DNA from: Rostratula benghalensis | Taxonomy: Eukaryota; Chordata; Aves; Charadriiformes; Rostratulidae | Reading direction: 5' to 3' | Assembly: GCA_013399305.1 (NCBI GenBank) | Contig: VXAI01000049.1 | Coordinates: 650,482 to 714,481, forward strand | Length of the DNA: 64,000 bases | Shown here: piece after piece, positions 46,969 to 57,410 of the stretch | How the letters are laid out: each line of letters begins with the position of its first letter | How positions within the stretch are numbered: the stretch's first letter is position 1 | Made by a program: the position numbers and the translations under genes | The notes under the pieces: generated by a model | The model's input: the letters and a program-made list of their open reading frames with translations, nothing else | Told to the model about the DNA's origin: nothing | The model's database searches: none

Positions 46969-49900
46969 AGTACTTGAACACCAATATTCTGTACTTTGCA
47001 AGCCTTTTACGAGCTTTGTGTAACATTTTCAACTACTGTCTCTGTTTGCATTTTAGAAAGGTTGTTATGCCAAGGGGGTGCAGTCGCTTGGCTAGTTAGC
47101 ATGATTTGAGAAATCTAGTAGATTATATTGTAGTAAAAATATGTTTGTCTTATTTTGGCTGCAATGGTCTATGCGTAAAAATGAGGAAAGGCTTGAAAAG
47201 ACAAAAGATTTTATTAATTAGACAAGCTGGTATTGGTAGAAAAGGTGAAACTGCTCTCTGGAAAAGGAGCTTTTCTTGGGGCCTAGTGAATAGTTGATTC
47301 AAAACTTGTCTGTTTTTCCCTCTGTACTAGTTTATTTAGTAAGAATTATCACTTGTCATTATGAATGAGGGGAGAAAAGTACCTAATTAGTTTGCAGTTC
47401 CAATAGTTTTTAGAGAAAATTTTCATGTTTAAGGTGAAAGAGGTGGCTGCATTTTTATTTTTTTTAATCTTAAGGCCTAAGGCTTCATCATGCTGATGAA
47501 GAACACGAAATTTTGACATTTAAATCGTTAGTAGATTTATTTTGCTTTATGATTAATAAAGAGGCCAGGAGAATATTGTATTTTGTCTGGAAAAATAATA
47601 AAATACCATAAATTAAAACATGTTTGCTTTGCTGAGGTACTTAGTGTTTTGTAGCCCAGAAGAATAACGTAGCTGGAAGAATGAATAGCAAGTGATAAGT
47701 GCTTAAATGGTACCATAAATCACATTTTAGAAGACTGCCAATATGTTTTACAAAATGGATTTCTGTGGGCAAATGGAGAAAAACGTAAAATAAAGGAACA
47801 CACTGTGAAAATGGCAGTAATTGAGCAGTGTCTTTACAGCAGTACGTGTTGTAATTTAGATTTGAGAACTATAAAACAAAGATCTGGTACCAGCAGCTCT
47901 GTGGTAGGACTGCATGTTTGGCTTTGTGGGTTTAGGGTTGTTACATTTTTACTGGAATTTAAAAAAAAAAAAAAAAAAAAATCTCCTTTAGAGACATATG
48001 TTTTGGTGCAAACTGGGCACCTGCCTCAGCAAATCAAAGCTCTTAATCATCTTTGGCGACTCATTGTTTGTAAATACATAGTTGTGTTCATAAAGCAGGG
48101 CATTGCTGGAGCAGAGGCCTGGTTGTTTTGGAGCACCATTGGAGGTGTGTGCCACCGTCTTTAACTTAGCTCTGATAAGCTCAACAGATGGAAGGTGGCA
48201 GTTACTCAGGGGGTGTTCAGGCTGTCACGCTCTGCTCCCAGTGCAGCCATTGCTGTGTCAGATGATCTCTGACACACCGTTGAGGTTCTGTCATCTGGCT
48301 TCCTCGTAAGCCACTGGAGAAGGTAATGCCTGGCATGTAGACTTGTGGAGAGTGTTGTCTTTGTAATGAGTTTCCTCAGGAGAGGTATTTAAACATTCTG
48401 AAGTATGGAATAATTGAAAAATAGTAACTGCAGCCTCCTTTGGATGCTGTTAGATACAATAACTAATAACGATCGTTACTGGATGTCCAAAACTTTACCC
48501 AGTGTGTAATAACCTTACAAATACTGAACTGATGAGAGATGTGTAATTCTCTTCTGGATTTTCTTTTTTGGCATTTCATTTATCTGACAAACACAATTGA
48601 TGTGTAAATATCATCAATCTTTGTTATTGGAGGATGCTTTTTTGCAGTAGCACTTCAGCTTCAAATATCTCTGGTTTAGTTCTTTGAATTTTTTTTCTGT
48701 CCTCATAAATGGAAGCTTGGATGGAAAATTTCTGCAACAGTGGTAGCAATTGTCATCATACTTACATCGGTTGCTGATGCAGTTTCTTAAAAAGAAAAAT
48801 TAAAAAAATAATCAAGTATATGTTGTTCAGCCTGACAGATATTAATTGACATGCTTAAATAATTTGTTTTAACCTTCTGTTTTCCCAAGAGAATAGATTT
48901 CAAAAGTTTCTGCGTTCCTGGCTGAGTATTTGCTTGTGGGTTGGTTTTTGTTTTAAATCTGCAGACACTTCTGTCTTCCTGTGCATCATTAATTGAAGCC
49001 TGGTTGATGTGTTGAAGCTTCCTATTGATCGGTTGCATAGAACAGCACCAGTAACAAAATTGGAGAAAAGAGTTTTTCTGGAGCTGAACAGTGCCTGGGT
49101 TGAAGAATTTGGTTTATCTGGTTGCTGAGTTGACTGTCGCTTTAGAATCAAAATTAAGTTCAGTTTTTGGTCCTAGGATTCTGACTTTTGAATAATGTTA
49201 GTATAGTATTGACTTCATAAAGATGTCAGGTTATCTTTTAAAATGAGGCTAAACATTTCTCCAAATCCTGTCATATCTAGTAGATATGGAAAAAAAAGAG
49301 TAACTGTGTCACCAGGACAGTCAAATCTACAAATATGAATTAAAAACACCCCCCCTGTTTGGTAGAGGCACAAACCCCAATGTTTCCTTTCAAGGGAGAA
49401 TTGGAGAATTATTCTGTTGTTACTCTGTTCTAAAGCTCACATGGTGAGAATCACTCACCTGTGGACAGAAGGACTTGGGAACGTTTTGGATTACATCTGA
49501 TGCTTCTGAACTTTAATTACCTATTTTTCTCTGCTTTAACTTCCAAAGAGCTATTGCAAGTGAACAAGCATTTTGTTAAAATGCAAATTAATGTATGTAC
49601 ATCTAGACCAGATCAAAGGGCACGTGATACGTAACGGTTGTTCTGTGTAGTAATACCCTCTGTAACTGTAACAAATGCCGTGGGGAGGAAATCAGGAAGA
49701 CTTGCTGCTTCTCTTCCTTTGTTGCCTAAGAAGTTCCCCTCCAATGGATTAAATGCTATTAAAGATTCTTCGATGCCATGACTGAATTTTTTGGGGAGGG
49801 TTTGGGTATGTAGTACTGCCATCACCTTTGATAATACCAGCTCTTTGTGCTGCCTGCATGTTCTTCTGTCTTCTTAGCTTGAGAGTTAGCCCTTAATTTT

Positions 49901-51700
49901 TGAGCTCAGAGCTGGTGAGGTTGTCACCAGCTGAGGACCAGGAGTTTCCCATTGTGTGTTGCAGGTGGTTACAATCATAGAGCAACTCCAGGCAAAAGTA
50001 GGTATTTTTAAGGGAAGTAAAAATAGGTAATTAGACTTAACACTGCTGGGGATTTCCATAACTGATGCAAAAGAATAGTGAAACTTGGTTTATCTATAAA
50101 TAAAACTTTTGAACTTTCAAACATGAAGTAATATGATTATTAGTATGCATATGTGATACAAACATTAGTATAATAAATGCAAACAAATTCTATATGAAAA
50201 AAAATGAAAGAACTCCAAATAGTAGAAGTAATGATATCAGTTACCTGGCCAATCACAACCTTAGTTTCTATTCTACACATTTATATTATGTTTTTCATAA
50301 TTGTGTAATATACATATGTTTTAACAGATAAATTATTAATAAATATAACCCTTATGAATAATGCATTATCACATAATGTTTGTTCATGTGATTATGTAGT
50401 TTGTGATGGTTTTTGCTCTAAAGTCTATAGGATATTCTTCTTTCTAAAAAGGATGCAAAATGAATCCCCATCTTTATATTTAAAAGAAAAACCTCACCAA
50501 ACTTCATAGTGATGATGATAATGTGAACCCAGGAACCTGGGATTTCTTGGTCACTTAAGATACTGCTTTCTTGTTCTCTTGAATCAGTAGCTTCACTCAC
50601 CTCTCAGTTTAGCCACTTGTGAAATTAATTTAAAATGCCATTGTAGTGGAGCTTTATCGTGCAGTTTTTGCATAGTGCATTGTCGTGAACACTATGTGGA
50701 TAATTTGGAATGAATTTAGATTTACAGCTAATGTGCGTTACAAAATCTATGTACCAAGGGGAAGAGGGAAGTTTAGAGCTGATGAATCTTCATGTGTCTG
50801 GGGTTGTTTTACAGAAAATGCAGTACAGTGAAAGCCTGTGGATTCTGTGTATTGGAGCTGGCTGGGTACATTTTATGATGTGTTTGAGCAAGATCCTGCA
50901 GTAGAGTAGTAACTTGTGCATCTATATTGTTATATGTTAGGCCTTTAAATCTATTTAATCACTTTTATTTTGCAGTTTAATGGCACCACTCTAACGTACG
51001 TATGCTGTCTTTTCTCTGAAGTCTTTCATGCCATAGCCGGAATCCTAGAATAAATCATCCTGAAATTCTGCTCATTTTAAATTTTTTTTAGGCCTTTGTA
51101 GTAACTTGTGTTATTGTAAGGGTGTTGATACAGATCGTGGGGTGGGGGTGGCGTTTGTGTGTTTTTAAAAAATACTAAGATAATGAACTTCAGAAGAATA
51201 GGAGCGAATGCAAGAAGGCCATCCATACTGGTTTAAAGTGGAAGATAATTTCCACAGGAACATAAATACAAAATAATATATTTTTCTAGGGAACAAATAA
51301 TACAGGTTAGAAATCACATAAATGATCAAAATCTGCTTGTGTTGTCCAAGTACTAATTTTGATAGGGAGATGCCATCCTGTATGGAAATAAGAGTGTTTT
51401 TGCCAAAACCACTTTGAGTCTATTCACTATCTTGTTTTCAAGTTTATCTCCCTTCCATTATAATATTTTCAAGTTAATTAGAAGTAATTGAGTACAGATA
51501 GCTTTTTGTTCTGGTTTTATGATGACTTTTTTTTTATCCTTTGGAATGAACTCAGGTTAAGAACCCTTGTTACTTGATACCCTCATCTTTTTCCATAGGA
51601 GATTACTAACATGTCAAAGTCTATTTTCATGCTGATACCATATGCCTTAGTGCAAACTTAAGAGGCTGCATTGAATATAAAGAGGGGGGTGCGAATTCTG
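46969..51700. other. Unique non-coding DNA
   Basis: AT-rich, with no gene or interspersed repeat recognised. Contains A21 at 47961-47981 and short open frames of no known family. Confidence 0.4.
47961..47981. repeat. Poly(A) run, 21 bases
   Basis: Uninterrupted A21 after GGAATTT and before TCTCC. No retrocopied gene body is recognisable upstream. Confidence 0.8.
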
Positions 51701-51745
51701 TTATTTTTCCCTCACTTTGACTACTTCAGAGTTGACTTTTTCTTG

Positions 51746-52141
51746 ATGTGGATTCGGATGTGGAAAAAATGGGCACGTAGTAGGCGGCCCAGCCCATGAT
51801 GCCCAACTAATGGACTCAGGAACAGGTGAGATACCTGGATTGCCTGGTAACCAAGAAATGTGACCTAAAAATGAACAAAAAGGTGCAGAAATGAAAAGGT
51901 TCATCCTCTTCCTCGCTGAATATTTAAGTCAGCGAGCCCACTTAAAGGAGGGAGAGAACCTGTCAAAGAGACCAGAGGTTATTCTGAGAAAGGAACAAAG
52001 TTCTGGAGGTTTGAGAACCGGGTGAGAATTTCAGGATCCAATCCATTTCAATGTACATTTGTTGCTCTTTATATCTTGTGGGATACAGACTTGTCCAGAG
52101 GTTCAGTAAGTGTTCTGCTGGTGTTGGTTGAAGCTAGAACA
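51746..52141 (+). other. Promoter- or LTR-like segment, unassigned
   Basis: A stretch of higher complexity than its flanks. It starts near TGTGGATTCGG. It contains a TATA-like TATTTAAG at 51921-51928 inside a perfect inverted repeat, a donor-like GAACCGG/GTGAGAA near 52015-52026, and ends near a CA dinucleotide. The order TATA, short leader, splice donor fits a first exon or a solo LTR of an endogenous retrovirus. No matching target-site duplication, primer-binding site or family identity was found, so assignment is open. Confidence 0.2.
51912..51936. promoter_or_regulatory. 8-bp inverted repeat with TATA-like loop
   Basis: CTCGCTGA (51912-51919) and TCAGCGAG (51929-51936) are perfect reverse complements around a 9-base loop that contains TATTTAAG. 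The stem is seen directly; a role as a core promoter or cruciform is inference. Confidence 0.4.
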
Positions 52142-54293
52142 ATTTTTATTGAATGATGTTATTACTTTCTAAACACTGTGAAACCCTAGCAACTCCTGAC
52201 TTTGATCATGTCACTAGGAGATTTATTCTTGGTGGGCAAGAGTAATAATTAATGTCTGTTGCTAACGTGATCAAACTGGCACAGACAGGTTCATACTTGT
52301 AGGCTTTTTGATTGTGCAATTTGTAGAAAATTTTTCTTTCATTTAAGCAAACTATTTTGTTTCAGCTCCCCTACAAAAAAAGAGAAGAAAAGCCCCAGTC
52401 TTACTGCTTATTACTTGGCATTTGAATGTGCTCACTACAGAATACTCTCCAAAGTTTGCCTGTGGCTTATTTAAATGTGAAAGAACACATATGGGTAGCC
52501 GGGAAACACATTTTTGCAAGCTATTATCTTTCTCTGCCCAATTCCAAATACAAGTATGCTTGCCTGCCCCTAGGTAGCATTGACATGTAGTTGCCTTTGA
52601 CGGTTAGTTGTATTTGGCTTTGTCATGAAAAACAGATTTATGCATTCTGTATATTAATTATAATATTCTTGAAATAATTTTTCAAGATCAATATAAAGAA
52701 GTTTAGCTACAGTGTCTTTGCATGCATGTAATCATCTACATCAGAATCCTTGAGGAATCACAATAACAGTGATTCATTCATAATTCACAATTTCCATTAT
52801 CTTCTTTCTACATTTAGTATGTGCTAAAATTTATAGCTTCATTTACATTGTGTTCTATGAATAATAGAAGAAATACAGTGAAGACCATGGGAAATGATCT
52901 CGTCGCTGCAGATGCACTCTTAAGCAAATCTGCATTACAATGCAGTATATTGCCTCCTGCACCACAGCTTCTACACAGCCTGCAGCTGCAACGGGGACAC
53001 TTCAGATGGTCTTCATTACATGTAAACTATTTCATTTTCAGCTTCAAAGCAGTGTGATGATGAAACCTTGGAATAAATTGCTGTAGGTAAATGATACAGT
53101 TGCAGCCCCTAGTTATCTAACTACAGGCATATCTCCATTTGAGCACGCTTGTAGACAAGTTAGGAACAGCAGTACTGAAGTAAGCAACTGCAGTTTCTAA
53201 GAATGTTCTTATATTCTTAACCAGTCAGAACTCTGAATGGATAAAAGCGCTTTTAGGTAGCGAGGGGGAAATCTGTTCTATAGTAAATCCAGCTGCTGTA
53301 ACAACACTGGCCTGGAGCATAATCACTTATCAAAAGGAACAGTCCTAATTGAAGTAGTAGGAATGTTTATAAAAGTCTGGTAATGACATAATGAAATCCT
53401 TTTTCCCTATTGTAACTTATCACATATATAAGTATTTGGATTTTCTATTCAAGTTTTGCCAGCATTCAGTAACCTTGCACTGCATTTTATTTTTTGTGAA
53501 TGCATCCAGTCATCAGCAGAAATTACCAGAACTGAAACTTGTGGAATCTGACAGTACATTTGTGATGGGTTGTCTTCAGAAAAGTTCTTTACAGTTATGA
53601 CATGGCCAGTTATGCTTGTTAGATCAGTTAAATTTTAATTTTGTCTTTAGTTGTTAAATATTCAGCCTGTTTCACTGAGTTCACACAAATAACTGCACAA
53701 TCCATTTAGTCAAAAAAATATTTTAGTTCTTGCACAAAACCCCACAACATGTATTCTATATAAGGTTTTTTATCAAGAAGTGAAGAGGTCATGATAGTGT
53801 TTTTAGATAAGGGTGACTAAAACCAACCAACCCAAGAAAACAAATCAGCCAGAACAAACCAACCAAGTTATCAAAACATGAAAGCAACTTAGACTTGCCA
53901 CCTGCAAAAAAAAAAAAAAAAGGCAAAAGCTGTATAGTACGCTGTTTCAATTTAATTTGATTTCTTAGCCCCTTTTTGTGCTGTACCCAGGCATACCGTA
54001 ATGAAAAACATTCTGTGAGGAGAGTATATACGTTGCTGTAAATAACTGACACATTGTCATTCCAATGAAAAATAATGTCAGTTGAAAGGAGTGGGATATG
54101 TTTCAGTTTGAGAACTGCAAACAGCAAACAACACAGCCTAAGTTAATTCTCTGAAATATTATGTAGGGCAGTATTCAGATGTCTAAGATGTTGTCAATAC
54201 CTTTGTTTTTTTACTTGTGTTTTTTTTTCCAGTAGCTGGTTTCATGCCTAACTGATCTTGTCTGTGTGGAGTGAAAGCCACTTTTTCCATTCC
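52142..54293. other. Unique non-coding DNA
   Basis: AT-rich sequence with an A16 run near 53906 and no gene or repeat family recognised. Confidence 0.45.
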
Positions 54294-54319
54294 TTTTTTT
54301 TTTTTTTTTTTTTTTTTTT
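54294..54319. repeat. Poly(T) run, 26 bases
   Basis: Uninterrupted T26 followed by GGTGGTTG. Simple homopolymer. Confidence 0.8.
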
Positions 54320-54860
54320 GGTGGTTGTTGCTAGAGCTCTAATGTAAGGATTCACAAAGCTGTTTCTTAGGTGCTTCAGCATGGTTGGTTCTTTTTAATT
54401 GCTCCTTCCCTGAAAGCGTTGATACTCAAATTATGCTCTTATCTCTGTGATAATGTTACTCAATTCTGCTGGTGTTTGCTCCAACAACAGGAGGCTTTAT
54501 CTAGCTTTGCAGACATGTCAAATACATCCAGGCTTTGTTTTTAATTCACCTGTAGCAAGGCTACTTTTAATTGTTTTTGATAATCCTTGCAGTGAAGTTC
54601 TTAAAAACAATTGGGGCCACATGCACTATTGGAGTCGCTGGGTAAAATCCATGCTCTGCAGAGGTCAATAGCAGCCTTTCTACTGATGTCAGTGAAGTGA
54701 AGATATCGACTGTTTATTTCAGCGTGAAGCAGCAGCAGATTCAGTCCCAGAGCTACTTTTCCCTTCTTTGGCCTCTTGGAAATGACCATTACTATTCCCC
54801 AAGTTTGAAATGGTGGACAGAAATGTACATGAGACTCTTGTGTACTTGATTTCCTGTGGC

Positions 54861-54901
54861 TTTTTTTTTTTTTTTTTTTTNTTTTTTTTTTTTTTTTTTT
54901 T
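54861..54901. repeat. Poly(T) tract with one N
   Basis: Twenty T, one N at 54881, then twenty T. The single unresolved base in a symmetric homopolymer is typical of a closed gap or a polishing failure, so the length is uncertain. Phenylalanine- or lysine-rich open frames across it are artefacts. Confidence 0.9.
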
Positions 54902-54945
54902 CAAATATTCTACCTGTCTTGCCTGGTTCCATTTCTGTTGGACAG

Positions 54946-55142
54946 ACAGAGTGAGCGACTTTTCTCAGAACAGTCTCTCTTTTCTGAAGCTCTACCAGGA
55001 GGATGTGACTGGATGTAGAAATATGGTGTGTGTGATCCGACAGATGGGCTTGACTCATCCTGAGAGGACTTGTCTAAGCAAGGGAGAGAAATTGCAGTGG
55101 CAATGCCTAAAAAGCATGTTCCTTCTCTTGGCCAGGAAATAG
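54946..55142 (+). CDS. Candidate terminal exon, function unknown
   Basis: A good acceptor context (pyrimidine-rich sequence downstream of the poly(T) tract, then TTTCTGTTGGACAG) is followed by an open frame to TAG at 55140-55142. It reads RVSDFSQNSLSFLKLYQEDV at the start and LQWQCLKSMFLLLARK at the end. Composition is protein-like, but no domain is recognised and 65 open codons are not significant alone. No AATAAA lies immediately downstream. Could be chance. Confidence 0.13.
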
Positions 55143-55620
55143 GAGCATGTGACTAAACCAGGATACTTAAGTGATAAAATGATAATTGCTGTTCTGAACC
55201 CAGTTTATAGCAGTTTGGGTGGCTCAGGCATCAGAGACTGTTCTCCAACTTTATCTGTCATTAATCACCTCCCCTCCTTATTGAAAATACTTCTACTTTC
55301 AGATGGGTATATTTTGTAGATATATGGAATACATGCTACTTTCTTTAGCTGGAGTGTTTCATACTCTTAGCTTCACAAAAAACTGTTTTATGAACAATCC
55401 TTTTCATTGTCAGAATTGGGATGTAAGTATGAATACATAATAGAATGGGAACCAATAAGGACTGGATCTGAGGGAGATCATGCCAGAACCGGCAGATGAG
55501 TAAGAGATTTGAAATGGTTGGTAGTAGAAAAATTTGAGAATGTATAAAATCTGTGAAATCCTCTGAAGGATGTTCTGTTTGCTGTAATGGTTTGCTATTG
55601 CTGTACGTTGGTTTCTCCAG

Positions 55621-55731
55621 CTCCAACCTTGCTGATGGTCCTGGTGACTGCACGTGGACTACTCTAATGCAGAATGCCATGCTTTTGCCATGGAGAGCTG
55701 TGCCTCCCTCACAGCACATCTCCTTTTGGTG
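55621..55731 (+). CDS. Candidate internal exon, function unknown
   Basis: A 111-base segment (37 codons, phase-symmetric) between a strong acceptor (GTACGTTGGTTTCTCCAG) and a strong donor (TTTGGTG then GTGAGTC). The only open frame uses one base, then 36 codons, then two bases; another frame has an early stop. It reads SNLADGPGDCTWTTLMQNAM then LLPWRAVPPSQHISFW. I do not recognise the protein. On splice signals this is one of the best exon candidates in the window, but no adjacent exon with compatible phase was found. A spliced non-coding RNA exon is an alternative. Confidence 0.28.
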
Positions 55732-56956
55732 GTGAGTCAGGGCTGGGTGGCTGGCAAGGCTTTTGTCTTTCCAGTCTTACCTGAGAAGTTACAATGAATG
55801 GGATGAGAAGTCAAAGAACAGTCTCGTGTTAAATACTAAACCCTCATCTCCTGGGGAAGAATACAAGAATTCAATACTAATCCATGCTTCTGAAATTGTA
55901 GGTCAGAATATTGATGAATGCTAAAGAAAAATTAAGTGGAAAAATTAACTACTGCCAGAATACTGTTTTAAATGGCGTGCAATAAATGAAACGGGAGTCA
56001 TTTTGGTTCGATGTCAACAAACCAAACTACTCAGGAGCTGCTCATTAAGCAAACTGCCTTTCTCTGCAGCGAATGAGGCAGGATATGCATTAACTCAATT
56101 GTTTCCTAATTTAAAGGCTTGAGTTTGCAACCTGCCACTTCTTGCATTTTTGTGTGTATTGTCTATGCTTCAGCTGTTCTGAATGTCAGAATGATCTGCC
56201 TCAAACTTCCCTTTGGTTTGAAAATGATCCTGAAGGAGGTGAACTTCTTAAATTTGCTATCTGAGAGCTACATGGCAAAACTTGGTGAGAGACTAGCCAT
56301 CCACAAATAGCAAGTTTGACTTCTCTTCTTCATGAAATAACCAGTTAAAATTCCAAAACGTCATGAAAGAAAGTATTTTCTATCATTGCTTGGTTTCAAT
56401 GTGTTATTTTGTTTTTTTTTCTTGTGTGTGTGGTTTTTGGTTCTCTTTTTTTTTTTTTTTTTAAACCATCAGGATATCTCTGTAGTGATTTTTCTGCTAT
56501 GAGAGATAAGAACATGACCAAAGAAAGACTGTGTTAGCATAACACACCAGCAGGTTATGATTTGGGTGACATAGTTCGGAGCTGTGATACAAGTTTGAAG
56601 GAAGTGTGGGAGAATCACAGCTCTTAGTACTTACAGTCTTTTTTTTCAAAAGAATAGATAGATATAAGTGGTTTTCTTTCATGACAGGAGGTGTAAAGAT
56701 TATTTTAAAATGTGTGTTTCTAGCATAGGCTGAGTAGCTTTGGTGCGATCATGTGGTTAGAACTGAAAGAAAAATCTGAGGTTTAATCTTGGACCTATAC
56801 TTAAAATAATTTATCCTTTTGATGCTTTTTGGTACTGTATTTTAATGGTCTTCTGAATATGCTGAGTGATTTGGAAACCTGTGGGATGAATTCAGTCATA
56901 AAAACAAACCCCCCCCAAAAAACCAAACCCAAACTCAACAAACCCCAAACAAAACC
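55732..56956. other. Unique DNA ending in A/C-rich tract
   Basis: No gene recognised. A T run lies near 56443-56461. From about 56900 to 56956 the plus strand is almost only A and C (CAAACCCC-type units). This strand-asymmetric tract abuts the 5' break of the following CR1 copy. Confidence 0.5.
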
Positions 56957-57410
56957 AGTGGGTCCAATGGAGGGCCACAAAAATGCTCAGAGGGCTGGAG
57001 CACCTCAGCTATGAAGACAAGCTGAGAGAGCTGGGGTTGTCCAGTGTGGAGAAGAGAAGGCTCTGGGGAGACCTTAGAGTAGCCTTCCAGTGTCTGAATG
57101 GGCTACAGGAGAGCTGGAGAAGGGACTCTGTCAGGGACTGGAGTGATAGGATTTGAGGGGTAATGGCTTCAAACTGAAAGAGGGGGGGATTTAGATTAGT
57201 CTCAGGAAGAAGTTTTTCACTATGGGGGTGGTGAGCCCCTGGCCCAGGTTGCCCAGAGAAGCTGTGGCTGCCCCATCCCTGGAGGGGTTCAAGGCCAGGC
57301 TGGATGGGGCTTGGAGCAACCTGGTCTGGTGGGAGGTGTCCCTGCCCAGGGCAGGGGGGTTGGAACTGGGTGATCTTTAAGGTCCATTCCAACTCCAACC
57401 ATTCTATGAT
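56957..57410 (+). mobile_element. CR1 LINE, 5'-truncated 3' end
   Basis: Starts in GGGTCCAATGGAGGGCCACA (VQWRATKMLRGLEHL region of ORF2) and ends ACCATTCTATGATG, with the octamer at 57401-57408. Frames are interrupted. Bases 57239-57348 are identical over 110 positions to 5263-5372, pointing to a fairly young CR1 subgroup. Confidence 0.92.

Noticed and set aside
54719..55058. Lysine-rich open frames
   Set aside because: Translation through the poly(T) tract with an N on the minus strand; low-complexity artefact.
57009..57398. 129-codon minus-strand open frame
   Set aside because: Antisense of the CR1 copy at 56957-57410; similar Pro/Leu-rich antisense frames occur on other CR1 copies.
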